37,054 nt of DNA from an uncultured Nitrospira sp. (GTDB lineage: Bacteria > Nitrospirota > Nitrospiria > Nitrospirales > Nitrospiraceae), in contig CABVRW010000025.1 of NCBI GenBank assembly GCA_902500785.1, forward strand, positions 1 to 37,054, written 5' to 3'. The number at the start of each line of letters is the position of its first letter. Position 1 is the stretch's first letter. The translations under genes and the position numbers were made by a program. Below, one piece after another: positions 25,176 to 32,806 of the stretch. A model generated the notes under the pieces. The model made no database searches. It worked only from the letters and a program-made list of their open reading frames with translations, and was not told the DNA's origin.

Positions 25176-26039
25176 TCATTCCGGGAGCAGTTCTCCAGCC
25201 TCGCCGGCAATCTTCCAGTCAACCTCGACCGGTCGGACAGGGAATTCAAACCGGCTCTCGATCTGCGCCTTCGGGGTGATCTCGACCTGTTGGCGTAGGA
25301 TGTGCGGCTCATCGTAGACGGGACGAGACGCCTGAAATTTGACGATGTTGTATCCCTGGTGCCAGGCGATCACCGTATAGTTCCCCGGTGGGATGCCGCC
25401 GATTTCGAATCGCCCTTCTGCATCGGTGACGGCGAAGTAGGGATGGTCGAACGCGGCAGCCCAGGCGTTCATGTGCACGTGCACGTCACATTGCACACGC
25501 AGCCCGATGCCGCGCGCCCGGACCAACTTCGTCTCAATCTCTCGGTCGGCCGTCGGCATGGCGATGTTGAACAGGCTGTGTTTGTCGTTAAAAAGATGCG
25601 GATTGTGCAGAATCGGCTCGTAATTAATGAAGGCGATCTCGGAGGTGCGGACAAAGGGACTGACCTGCTGTTCGAACTGGCAGGCACGACCAGCGGGATG
25701 CGCCGCGCTCTTTCCCATGCGCAACGGATAGGCCGCCTCGGCTGCCTTCCCCTTCTCCACCCGCTCCAGATATATGAGGACCTCGTGAACCCCCTTCGTA
25801 GCCGGATCGATCTGCAGAACCGGCGACGGCACCTGCGTCCCGCACGTGTCGATATCGGCAAACACCTTGAGCGGCGGGATCTTGGGGATGTCTCCCTTCC
25901 AGATTGCTTGGCCCTTGATCGTGCCGCCATCGGTGACCTCGATCACCTCATAGACCGCAAAGACCGGTGACACCTCGACACATAATGCGAGACAGAAGGC
26001 GAACAGCAGGCTGTATCCGCAATGGCCTCGTCGAAACAT
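25176..26039 (-). CDS. Exported carboxypeptidase-regulatory/cupredoxin-like protein
   Basis: A 287-residue periplasmic protein with a signal peptide (core GYSLLFAFCLALCVEVSPVFA). The N-terminal beta domain is followed by CDVHVHMNAWAAAFDHPYFA and a carboxypeptidase-regulatory-like stretch DAEGRFEIGGIPPGNYTVIAWH. The combined pattern (NYEPILHNPH, CxxHxHM, then HPYF...VPPG-type) resembles methylamine-utilisation or plastocyanin-like periplasmic proteins, with His, Cys and Met residues that could bind copper. GAGG lies six bases before ATG 26039; an ATG at 26051 has no ribosome site. It is followed 74 bases later by the heme-porin gene. Confidence 0.7.
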   Translation of the reverse strand: MFRRGHCGYSLLFAFCLALCVEVSPVFAVYEVIEVTDGGTIKGQAIWKGDIPKIPPLKVFADIDTCGTQVPSPVLQIDPATKGVHEVLIYLERVEKGKAAEAAYPLRMGKSAAHPAGRACQFEQQVSPFVRTSEIAFINYEPILHNPHLFNDKHSLFNIAMPTADREIETKLVRARGIGLRVQCDVHVHMNAWAAAFDHPYFAVTDAEGRFEIGGIPPGNYTVIAWHQGYNIVKFQASRPVYDEPHILRQQVEITPKAQIESRFEFPVRPVEVDWKIAGEAGELLPE

Positions 26040-26058
26040 GAGACACCTCATCGACTGA

Positions 26059-26078
26059 CTTGGGCCGGCGTGCCCAAG
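26059..26078 (-). promoter_or_regulatory. Second leader hairpin upstream of the cupredoxin-like gene
   Basis: CTTGGGC / GCCCAAG (7-bp stem, 6-base loop) lies between the terminator hairpin and the Shine-Dalgarno of the gene starting at 26039. With the preceding terminator it gives two consecutive stem-loops in the same leader. Confidence 0.45.
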
Positions 26079-26090
26079 ACACGGGACAAT

Positions 26091-26128
26091 AAAAAAGCCC
26101 GAACCACCATGGACAGGCGGTTCGGGCT
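26091..26128 (-). terminator. Rho-independent terminator
   Basis: On the minus strand, AGCCCGAACCGCC pairs with GGTGGTTCGGGCT (13-bp stem with one G-U) around a 7-base loop and is followed by a run of T (TTTTTT). It lies 144 bases after the O-methyltransferase stop (26272) and 52 bases before the start of the next gene on the same strand. Confidence 0.85.
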
Positions 26129-26171
26129 CTGGAGTCGTTGCTCTCTGGCCGCTAGGAGAAAATTTTTCAGC

Positions 26172-26201
26172 TATCTACCATAGGATCCGAGACGACGTCA
26201 A
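26172..26201 (-). promoter_or_regulatory. Candidate sigma-70 promoter upstream of the leader terminator
   Basis: TTGACG, 18 bases, TAGATA on the minus strand. The -35 matches the consensus at five of six positions, the -10 at three of six. If active, transcription would begin near 26165 and run through the terminator hairpin before the gene at 26039, as in an attenuated leader. Confidence 0.35.
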
Positions 26202-26271
26202 CGGATGCCGCAGGGGGATGATCGCACACAGCATCAGTCGGTCCGTGGACAGCTGCCGCCGAACCGCTGCG

Positions 26272-27285
26272 TCACTTGATCCCGATCACCATCGAATCCG
26301 GTCCCGCTAGCGGTTCCACCTTCGTACGTTTGAAGCCGGCCTTCTTCATCCACCGGGCGCAATCCGCGCCGGTGAAATCGAATCCGCCGGGTGTCTCGAT
26401 GAGCATGTTCAGGCTCATCAGTAATCCGAAAACATTCTGCTTCCGCGCATCGTCGATCAGAGCCTCGTGCACGATCAACGCCCCGCCGGGCGGGAGCGCC
26501 TTATACGCTTTGCGCAACAGCATCATCTTCTCGCCGAGATCCCAGTCATGGAGAATGTGCCCCATGATGAGGACATCAGCCTTCGGAAGCGCGTCCTTAA
26601 AGAAGTCACCCGGATAAAACGCCACCCGCTTCTCGAGTTTCTTGGTCCGCGCATAGGCCTCGAACACCGGCTGCACCACGGGGAGGTCCATGCCCTGCCC
26701 GGTGAGATGCTTGTGCGCCAGCGCGATCTCTGCCGCCACACCGCCCTGTGCGCAGCCGACATCGACGAAGGAGCGATATTTCTTCCAGGGAAACTTCCCG
26801 GCGATGGCGCGCGCCGTGCCCTGGCTGAGTCCGGTCATGGCCTTGAGAAATCCCTCCAGCCGTTGCGGATCCGCGTAGAGGGTACCGAAAAAATCTTCGC
26901 CCGTCTTCACCTCGTTCTGCGGCTTCCCGGTGCGGAGCGCTTCCGTCAGCGACCCCCAGAAGCGATACAGCCTGGCGTTGCACATCTCCAGCATGCCGCC
27001 GGCATAGGAGGGCTTCGCGCGATCCAGAAACAAGGCGGTCTCGGAGGTATTAGCGTACCGCGTGCCGACGCGCCTCAGCATCCCGAGTGCCACCAGGGCA
27101 TCGAAGAAATCCTGCGCGCTGCGCGGATGCAGCTTCAGCCGTTGTGCGAGGGTCTTGGCATCGAGCGATCGTTTGGCGAGTTCCGTGAACAGCCCCAGCT
27201 CGACCGCGCTGAGCAACGTCTTCGATCCCCAAAATCCAAGTCCAAGCTGCATGATTCGGTCAGGAACCAATTGCCGAGCGGCCAT
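26272..27285 (-). CDS. O-methyltransferase (Methyltransf_2 family)
   Basis: A 337-residue protein with an N-terminal winged-helix dimerisation domain (about 1-95, with [20 protein letters not shown]) and a C-terminal Rossmann methyltransferase domain. SAM-binding motif [16 protein letters not shown] (about 171-186) is followed by [20 protein letters not shown], containing the HDW segment that holds the catalytic His in this family, then [13 protein letters not shown]. The motif I pattern DVGCAQGG differs from the usual DVGGGxG. The family methylates hydroxyl groups of secondary metabolites, carotenoids or quinone-like rings. GAAAGGA precedes the ATG. Substrate unknown. Confidence 0.87.
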   Translation of the reverse strand: MAARQLVPDRIMQLGLGFWGSKTLLSAVELGLFTELAKRSLDAKTLAQRLKLHPRSAQDFFDALVALGMLRRVGTRYANTSETALFLDRAKPSYAGGMLEMCNARLYRFWGSLTEALRTGKPQNEVKTGEDFFGTLYADPQRLEGFLKAMTGLSQGTARAIAGKFPWKKYRSFVDVGCAQGGVAAEIALAHKHLTGQGMDLPVVQPVFEAYARTKKLEKRVAFYPGDFFKDALPKADVLIMGHILHDWDLGEKMMLLRKAYKALPPGGALIVHEALIDDARKQNVFGLLMSLNMLIETPGGFDFTGADCARWMKKAGFKRTKVEPLAGPDSMVIGIK

Positions 27286-27321
27286 GATGACGTCCTTTCG
27301 ATGGGCGGAGAAAATGCAACG

Positions 27322-27350
27322 AGGCTACGCGGCGGAGTGCGCGCTGTCAA
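27322..27350 (-). promoter_or_regulatory. Sigma-70-type promoter of the O-methyltransferase gene
   Basis: A perfect -35 TTGACA on the minus strand, a 17-base spacer and a weak -10 TAGCCT. Predicted start near 27315, about 30 bases before the ATG at 27285. Confidence 0.5.
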
Positions 27351-27374
27351 CCGGGCGTCGGGGCTCCCCGCTGT

Positions 27375-27422
27375 CGATCGTATCTCTTTCGTTACGAACC
27401 GTATCGAGAGAGATACCGATCG
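27375..27422. repeat. Long imperfect inverted repeat between divergent genes
   Basis: CGATCGTATCTCTTTCG and CGAGAGAGATACCGATCG are near-perfect reverse complements (about 17-base arms) separated by 13 bases. It lies upstream of the -35 of the O-methyltransferase promoter and before the divergent gene at 27573, so it could be an operator or a structured RNA element. Confidence 0.5.
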
Positions 27423-27488
27423 GCATGGGGGCGTCCGGCGTGCTCCCCGGCCACGCATGAACAGGCGCCATTCCCGCACATGCCAGTG

Positions 27489-27504
27489 AGGCAAGGACTT
27501 TGCT
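27489..27504 (+). promoter_or_regulatory. Candidate sigma-54 promoter of the exported tail-fibre-like gene
   Basis: AGGCAAGGACTTTGCT keeps GGCA and TTGCT at the correct sigma-54 spacing but lacks T at the first position and C at the sixth. Predicted start near 27515, 58 bases before the ATG at 27573. Confidence 0.35.
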
Positions 27505-27572
27505 CTCCATCAGAACATCACTGAGTGACCACAGGTCGGAATTCGATGCTCATCTCATGGAGGAGGTCCCGC

Positions 27573-28322
27573 ATGGGTACGTACCATCATCGCAGAACAG
27601 TCTTCGCGGCAATCCTGCTGCTCGGCACGCTCACCACAGTCAGCCACGCGGAGCAATGGAACGGGTCGCAGAATCCGAATGGCGCCATCTCGAGACCGGG
27701 AAGCGTCGCGCTCGGATTTGAACCCTCCGGCGGCAAGGGCACAAAACCGCTGCTTGAAATACAGCGTCCCCTGACAGGCGATGAAGATGTGCTGCTCAGC
27801 CTCCGCTCCACGTTCAGAGACGCCGTTTCCACCGTCTTCCAGGTCGATACCAAGCGGGTCTACATCGGAGGCGCTGCCAACAAATCATCACTGGTACCGG
27901 ACGAGGTCTACGACTTGGCCGTAGGACGCGGAATCGCCATCGGCCTCAACAGTCTCACCGAACGGCTCCCCACCGACTACAAACTCGTGGTAGGCGGGGG
28001 AATCCTAGCGGAAGAAGTCCGGATCAAGCAGATCAAGGATTGGGCGGACTATGTGTTTCAGCCCGACTATCAATTGAAGACCTTGCCGGAGGTCGAGGGT
28101 TTCATCAGGGCCCATCATCATCTGCCGGACATTCCCAGCGCCTCCGAAGCGGAGCAGCAGGGTATCGGCCTTGGCGACATGCAAGCAACGCTTCTACGCA
28201 AGATCGAGGAGTTGACCCTGCATATGATCGAGCAGCACAAGACCATTGAATCGCTGCAGCAGAACCTCGCGCGGTTGGAAGACACGCGTTCCCGTTCACA
28301 ATCTCACAAGGATCAGCCCTGA
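27573..28322 (+). CDS. Exported protein with tail-fibre-like C-terminus
   Basis: A 249-residue protein with a signal peptide (FAAILLLGTLTTVSHAEQ). A beta-rich central region (GFEPSGGKGTKPLLEIQRP, then VYIGGAANKSSLV) precedes a C-terminal segment with IKDWADYVFQPDYQLKTLPE, HHHLPDIPSASEAEQQGIGL and a terminal coiled coil (IEELTLHMIEQHKTIESLQQ). That segment is characteristic of tail-fibre or S74-chaperone-linked cell-surface proteins, common in Bacteroidota. GGAGGAGG lies six bases upstream of the ATG; an upstream ATG at 27525 lacks it. Likely a surface or periplasmic trimeric protein, but the self-cleaving endosialidase-chaperone residues are not evident. Confidence 0.75.
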   Translation: MGTYHHRRTVFAAILLLGTLTTVSHAEQWNGSQNPNGAISRPGSVALGFEPSGGKGTKPLLEIQRPLTGDEDVLLSLRSTFRDAVSTVFQVDTKRVYIGGAANKSSLVPDEVYDLAVGRGIAIGLNSLTERLPTDYKLVVGGGILAEEVRIKQIKDWADYVFQPDYQLKTLPEVEGFIRAHHHLPDIPSASEAEQQGIGLGDMQATLLRKIEELTLHMIEQHKTIESLQQNLARLEDTRSRSQSHKDQP

Positions 28323-28353
28323 GCGTCCACGGACGACACAGAGAGGACATGCC

Positions 28354-29046
28354 ATGTATCGAACACTCCTGACCTTGCTCTCGATCGTTCTGACTTCGAT
28401 CGGAATGGCCTCGATGTGCGGGGCTACTGAACTCACGTTGAAACACACCGTGACTGCAGGCACCAGCGCCTACTATGACCATCACGAAGGGGTCGTGCTC
28501 ACCGACGGCTTTTGGGCTCAGGCCGGATCCGATATGACCGCGACGATTCATCAAGCGACGGGCTATTACCTCGACAAAAGCCCACTCGATGCGAAGGACA
28601 AGCAATACACTGCCACCGAAGGCCGCACCTTCATCATCGCCGGCTGTGTGCCAAAGAATCTCCCCGTGCGGAGTCCTGTGGGATCGATCTGGGTGGCCTG
28701 TAACGATCTGGACTATGTGAAGGATAAAGTGGTCGAGAGCAAGTTCATCTCCTGCCTCGACCTGTTTGAGAATGGGATTGTCTCCGGAGCCTCAATCAAG
28801 GAAATCAACAACCGAACGTGGGAATCGTTCCGGTTTTCCTGCCGAGATTTGGGAACCGATGGAAAACTGCGGTCCCCAGGTCAGAAGGCCGACTTTCTAT
28901 TCAACTTCACACGAGAAGGAACGCTTCACGAGGTGAGCGCGGCCGACATCGAACTCTTCTACGGAATTAAGGAGTACCAGAATTCGCCTCAGATGAAGAA
29001 TCACTCTCTGGATTTCGTTTCCTCCATGGCCCCGCTTCCAAGCTGA
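28354..29046 (+). CDS. Exported protein, unknown; reading frame may be broken
   Basis: A 230-residue protein with a signal peptide (LLTLLSIVLTSIGMASMCGA). The body has Cys-containing segments GCVPKNLPVRSPVGSIWVAC and ISCLDLFENGIVSGASI followed by TWESFRFSCRDL. Start chosen at 28354 because GAGAGGA lies six bases upstream. The frame stops at TGA 29044-29046, but the next frame continues with sequence (29047-29285) that resembles the 185-220 region of this protein, suggesting a frameshift in a longer gene. Follows the tail-fibre-like gene by 31 bases. Family not recognised. Confidence 0.65.
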   Translation: MYRTLLTLLSIVLTSIGMASMCGATELTLKHTVTAGTSAYYDHHEGVVLTDGFWAQAGSDMTATIHQATGYYLDKSPLDAKDKQYTATEGRTFIIAGCVPKNLPVRSPVGSIWVACNDLDYVKDKVVESKFISCLDLFENGIVSGASIKEINNRTWESFRFSCRDLGTDGKLRSPGQKADFLFNFTREGTLHEVSAADIELFYGIKEYQNSPQMKNHSLDFVSSMAPLPS

Positions 29047-29285
29047 AGGACGGCGAGCGGTCGGATCCACCCAAGACCAGTCTGAACTATTTTCGCGAAA
29101 CCGAGGTGATCCCCAGCTACCCACCGGGGATTCCACTCGTCAAAATGGTCACCCACGATTGGATGTGCCCACCGACCATGGTCATGACCGGCGCGGCCAT
29201 CGGCCACAATCCGGACAACAAGGGGAACGATACGCGGCCGATCTATATTCTGGCCGAGTGCCGGACGCTGTTGCACAACCCCTAA
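29047..29285 (+). pseudogene. Frame-shifted continuation of the exported protein
   Basis: In the -1 frame, codons from 29043 to TAA 29283-29285 read without a stop. The tail contains MCPPTMVMTGAAIGH and PIYILAECRTLL, which align with ISCLDLFENGIVSGASI and WESFRFSCRDL in the upstream product: C, V-x-G-A-x-I and CR-x-L fall in the same order. No in-frame ATG with a Shine-Dalgarno is present before 29145. The simplest reading is one longer gene (about 310 residues) broken by a single-base indel near 29041, or a sequencing error. Confidence 0.45.
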
Positions 29286-29327
29286 ATCAATGAAGGTTTT
29301 TATGGCGACGTCCGAGCGCGCGATGCT

Positions 29328-30785
29328 TCACTTGGTGGGACCCCTGCCCGAGCCACCTCCGTTGCCTTCTCCGACTTCGCCGGGACCAGGTCCGACTCCG
29401 GGCTGCCATTCCACCGCGCCGATATCACACTGCGCGCCACCCTGCCCATCTCCATTGACCGGACGCGTGCGCCCGCGCTGATCCCTGGCAGAGCAGCTTC
29501 CGCCGGCGTCAATGACGACGCTCCCCTCCGACGGCAAGAGATTGTCCGTGGTTCCGCCATTGAGGGCCAAATTGTTACTCAGTTGAGGATCGCGCAGCTG
29601 GCCATCGGTCCCGGTAAGATCGCTTCCCTGCGTCTGCACCTCGCAGCCGTCGATCGTCCCGATCAGATTAAACCCGTCGGACGTGAGGGCGCCGTCACAG
29701 TCACGGTGAGCAGGGCTGCTATTCCCGGCAAGGATCGTGTTGCGCAGGCGAACGACACCATCGGCATCGACGAAATGCCAGAGTCCGCCCGCCTGAACCT
29801 CGGCTTGATTGCCCACCAGCGTGACATCCCGGAGCGTCACATCTCCTCCCAGCACCGCAATCCCGCCGCCCGTATTCGCTGCCACATTCTGGGCAATCGT
29901 GCTCTGTCCGATCACAACCGTTCCCTGCTCAATCCTGAGTCCGGCGCCGTTCCCGCCATGATTCTGCGTGATGGCGGATCGAAAGATGTCCGCGTCCTTG
30001 ACCAAAAGGAGCAACCCACCTCCCTGCCCACCGTCGATCGTGCCCGTGACGGTCACCCGCGTGAGCCCGAGATATCCGACCTTCGCCCAGATGCCCCCGC
30101 CGCCGCCCTGGCCTCCGCCGCCCGCCTCGTTGTTGCGAATCATGCTATCCGAGATGAGGAGCGCCGAGTTGTCGCCGGCTTCCACGTAAATGCCTCCCCC
30201 CCGCCAGGAGGCGGCATTATTTTCAATTACAGAATTCGTGATCTCCACCCGTGGCGCATTCCCTTGGATCGACAGCGCACCGCCTCGACCGTCTGTACCA
30301 TCCACACCGCCCTGGGTCAGCGTCAGGCCGGACAGCCGCACCAAGGCATCCTCGATCGTGAACAGTCGTGACCCATGCACGCTGGCTGGTCGAATGATGT
30401 GATCGGCCGGATCGTTCCCCGCGAACAGGTCCACGACACGCCCGCCCCCGATGAACAGACTGTTCCCCGCGCCGTCGCGACCGGAAGGTAGGCTCAACTC
30501 AAAGGTGCCGGAGACAGTGAAGTTGACGGCGATCCTGCTCCCGGGGTCAAAGGCATTCGCCTCCTCAATCGCCGCCCGCAGCGAACATTGCGAGCCGCCT
30601 TGGGTCAAATTGATATCACAGAGTCCATCACCCAGCTGGGCATCATGAAGATCGACGACCGTGTTCACGTTGAAAGACGCGACCGTCTGGCAACCGTGCA
30701 GGAGACCGGCACAGAGGACGAGTAGCGATAATCCGAGAACCATGCGTGTGCGGCGCATTCGTCCGGAACCGTCATATCGAATCAT
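29328..30785 (-). CDS. CSLREA / choice-of-anchor-Q beta-helix lipoprotein
   Basis: A 485-residue exported protein with a lipobox GLLHGC. After it, DLHDAQLGDGLCDIN and CSLRAAIEEANAF form the CSLREA motif. The centre has right-handed beta-helix repeats such as ITNSVIENNAASWRGGGIYV and ISDSMIRNNEAGGGGQGGGG. A C-terminal block, LALNGGTTDNLLPSEGS then VIDAGGSCSARDQRGRTRPV and CDIGAVEW, is the choice-of-anchor-Q signature, after which a Gly/Pro-rich tail ends the protein. GGGAGG precedes ATG 30785; an ATG at 30896 adds 37 residues. Probably a surface-exposed polymorphic beta-helix; ligand unknown. Confidence 0.85.
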   Translation of the reverse strand: MIRYDGSGRMRRTRMVLGLSLLVLCAGLLHGCQTVASFNVNTVVDLHDAQLGDGLCDINLTQGGSQCSLRAAIEEANAFDPGSRIAVNFTVSGTFELSLPSGRDGAGNSLFIGGGRVVDLFAGNDPADHIIRPASVHGSRLFTIEDALVRLSGLTLTQGGVDGTDGRGGALSIQGNAPRVEITNSVIENNAASWRGGGIYVEAGDNSALLISDSMIRNNEAGGGGQGGGGGIWAKVGYLGLTRVTVTGTIDGGQGGGLLLLVKDADIFRSAITQNHGGNGAGLRIEQGTVVIGQSTIAQNVAANTGGGIAVLGGDVTLRDVTLVGNQAEVQAGGLWHFVDADGVVRLRNTILAGNSSPAHRDCDGALTSDGFNLIGTIDGCEVQTQGSDLTGTDGQLRDPQLSNNLALNGGTTDNLLPSEGSVVIDAGGSCSARDQRGRTRPVNGDGQGGAQCDIGAVEWQPGVGPGPGEVGEGNGGGSGRGPTK

Positions 30786-30847
30786 CGGCCACCTCCCAGG
30801 ATTGTTTACGCCACACGACAAGACTGATCGCGGGTCGACGGTAACCC

Positions 30848-30869
30848 ATACCGTGACGCGCCACGGTAT
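30848..30869. repeat. Inverted repeat upstream of the beta-helix gene
   Basis: ATACCGTG / CACGGTAT (8-bp stem, 6-base loop), 63 bases upstream of the beta-helix start. No T-run follows, so it may be an operator or processing site rather than a terminator. Confidence 0.4.
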
Positions 30870-30934
30870 CTTGATCGGAAGGCAGTCAGGTTTCAAGCGC
30901 GGAGAGGAGAGCGGAGGGTCGGAAAGGGCCTGGA

Positions 30935-31570
30935 TTAGTCAAACAGTCGCCGGAACGCCGTTTTGATCTGCGCCAACCCTTCTCGCAAATCGATCTCAAA
31001 TGTATCGGCTCTGGCCCGAATCGTCTGACGTTTCGCGTTCAGATCCTCCCGATAAGCGCGCAATTTCTGCAGCAGTTCCTGCTTGGTTACCTCGACCCTC
31101 GTGAGTTGCTGCCTGCTCTCAGCCATGAATCCGTGTCTGAGGGCTTCAAACTCGGCTTCAAGGGCGCCCGCCCGCCCCACGAGATCTTCCCAGACCCGTC
31201 CCGACTTGAGTACCACCCCCGTCAATTTCTGATCCGCCAGAGACTCGAACTCGGTCAGGGCCTTCGTAATCTTCTCCCGCTGTTCCTCGAAGGCATCACG
31301 AGCCTCCGCCTTGCCCAGCGCCAATTGCACCTGCAGGTGGTCGAGCTTGGTCTGCGCTTCGGCCTTCACATCGTCGGCCAGATCCTTGGACGCCCGGAGG
31401 TCGGCCTGCACCGCAGTCACCACGTCTCGCAGCTGCTGCTTCCCTTGCTCCAACCGCTGGATTGCCTGATCCTTGCTCTGAGTGAGCTGCGCCTCCAATG
31501 CCAACGCCTGATGTTCCAACGCATCTATCTTTCGCTCGATCGACGCTCTGAGTTCCTTGATCTTCGACAT
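30935..31570 (-). CDS. Cytoplasmic coiled-coil protein, unknown function
   Basis: A 211-residue protein with no signal peptide. Nearly the whole sequence is alpha-helical with heptad patterns (for example ALEHQALALEAQLTQSKDQ and LRASKDLADDVKAEAQTKLD), indicating long coiled coils; a less regular segment around LTGVVLKSGRVWEDLVGRA divides two helices. Highly charged and lacking Cys. It lies 45 bases downstream of the flavodoxin-fold gene and likely belongs to the same operon. No specific family recognised; structural or scaffolding roles are possible. Confidence 0.7.
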   Translation of the reverse strand: MSKIKELRASIERKIDALEHQALALEAQLTQSKDQAIQRLEQGKQQLRDVVTAVQADLRASKDLADDVKAEAQTKLDHLQVQLALGKAEARDAFEEQREKITKALTEFESLADQKLTGVVLKSGRVWEDLVGRAGALEAEFEALRHGFMAESRQQLTRVEVTKQELLQKLRAYREDLNAKRQTIRARADTFEIDLREGLAQIKTAFRRLFD

Positions 31571-31615
31571 AGCTCCTCCCTCTTATCCTCACACTGACGA
31601 ACCACGATCCCGCGC

Positions 31616-32203
31616 TCACTGTCCCGCATGACCCAACTTCCTCATTGCATCCAACCAGCTTGCCCGCTGCTGCTCAGTCATTCCTTCCACCTGCCCGATC
31701 AAGGTCGCCCTTGCCGGCCTGATGCCGCAGAAGCCGAGAATGTTCCGCTGGAGACTCTTCAGGCTGTGAGCGAAGAACAACCAGCGATACACCAATGCCG
31801 GCATACCCATGGTCACCACGATGCGCGCCGACTTCCCCGTGAAGAGTTTCTTGGCCATCGTTCCGGACGCCTGATATTCAAAGGCCACGCCGGGGCGAAA
31901 GACCTGTTCGAGAAAGGCTTTGAGCATCGCCGGCATCGATCCAAGCCAGAGGGGATACAGAATGACGAGATGATCCGACCACTTGATGGCGTCCTGAACC
32001 TGTTTGATCGAATCCGGCGGCACACCCTGTTCGAACTCCACTTTGGTCCGCAGCAAAGGAAACTCCAGCCGCGCAACCTCCACCCGTCTCACTTCATGCC
32101 CCCCGTCCTCGCAGCCCTTCGCATACTCGTCCGCCAATGCATGGCCGAAATGACGAGCCTGGGCATCCGGATGGCCCTGAATGATGGTAATGCGTTTGCT
32201 CAT
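31616..32203 (-). CDS. Flavodoxin-fold NAD(P)H:quinone oxidoreductase-like protein
   Basis: A 195-residue cytoplasmic protein of the Flavodoxin_2 (NQO1/MdaB/KefF-like) family. The opening ITIIQGHPDAQARHFGHALA holds the FMN/FAD-binding loop, and LVILYPLWLGSMPAMLKAFL is the second signature, which forms the cofactor-contacting strand and following helix. Such enzymes reduce quinones or act as regulatory subunits of K+ efflux systems (KefF). No Kef transporter is adjacent. It starts six bases after the mini-lipoprotein gene, so the two are co-transcribed. Confidence 0.88.
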   Translation of the reverse strand: MSKRITIIQGHPDAQARHFGHALADEYAKGCEDGGHEVRRVEVARLEFPLLRTKVEFEQGVPPDSIKQVQDAIKWSDHLVILYPLWLGSMPAMLKAFLEQVFRPGVAFEYQASGTMAKKLFTGKSARIVVTMGMPALVYRWLFFAHSLKSLQRNILGFCGIRPARATLIGQVEGMTEQQRASWLDAMRKLGHAGQ

Positions 32204-32209
32204 GGCGTA

Positions 32210-32404
32210 TTACAAAGACCAGCCTGCCCCGGACACAACACGACGGAATAATCCGTCTTGATCGCGAACCGGCTCGAGGAATTCCCGTTGGATAGTTTGC
32301 ACAGCGATCGACGGCTCGACTTTCGGAGTCGGCGGGGCACAAGCGGACACCGACAGTCCTTCTGCCGCGATCAGCACCAGCACCATGTGGTATGCGGTTG
32401 TCAT
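32210..32404 (-). CDS. Small lipoprotein, unknown
   Basis: A 64-residue protein. Signal sequence (MVLVLIAAEGLSVSAC) ends in a lipobox-like LSVSAC, and the mature part of about 40 residues (PPTPKVEPSIAVQTIQREFL...) is Pro/charged-rich. GGAGG lies five bases before the ATG at 32404 (two ATGs are consecutive). It is the first gene of a probable operon, six bases upstream of the flavodoxin-fold gene, behind a near-consensus sigma-54 promoter. Confidence 0.65.
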   Translation of the reverse strand: MTTAYHMVLVLIAAEGLSVSACAPPTPKVEPSIAVQTIQREFLEPVRDQDGLFRRVVSGAGWSL

Positions 32405-32500
32405 CATGGCCTCCACTACTCAAATCGCTCAGTCCCGGCCAACGCTCCGCACCCGCTTCGGCCACCGTTCATCCGATACCTCGCACGCATTCAGAAGAAG

Positions 32501-32517
32501 CGCAACAGACGTGCCAG
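32501..32517 (-). promoter_or_regulatory. Near-consensus sigma-54 promoter
   Basis: Minus strand CTGGCACGTCTGTTGCG matches YTGGCACGrNNNTTGCW with only the last base and one flexible position off. The predicted start is near 32490, giving an 86-base leader before ATG 32404 of the mini-lipoprotein/flavodoxin-fold/coiled-coil operon. The best such site in the window. Confidence 0.65.
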
Positions 32518-32588
32518 AGTGTATACATTCCTGATATCCGCGGATTGACCGACTCCACTTCACCCGGGGTCTCGTGACACAACCAAAC

Positions 32589-32607
32589 TGCGGAGAATTT
32601 CCGCAGC
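32589..32607. repeat. Short hairpin in the divergent regulatory region
   Basis: CTGCGGA / TCCGCAG (7-bp stem, 5-base loop), between the two sigma-54-like sites. No T-run; possible activator-binding palindrome. Confidence 0.35.
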
Positions 32608-32806
32608 TCCGGCGCTGCGCCTGGTGCAAATATCCACAATGATGCGCGTCGAACCAAGAAGGGAGCGACTGCCCACGCAGCATGCGATCGAGCGTCCTCA
32701 TAGGCTTCTCTGACAACCGCTATTGTTTCAAACGGTTCGCGCAGGACCTGTCCGAGCCGACCGGTCAAGTCCCCCCTCGCCCCTGAGGTCCGGCGGAAAT
32801 CTGCAG

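Noticed and set aside
27325-27510. 61-codon minus-strand frame starting MESKVLASLACAG
   Set aside because: Signal-peptide-like start, but no ribosome site, and it overlaps the TTGACA promoter and the long inverted repeat.
32429-32716. 95-codon minus-strand frame
   Set aside because: Overlaps the near-consensus sigma-54 promoter and lacks a Shine-Dalgarno; possibly decayed coding sequence.
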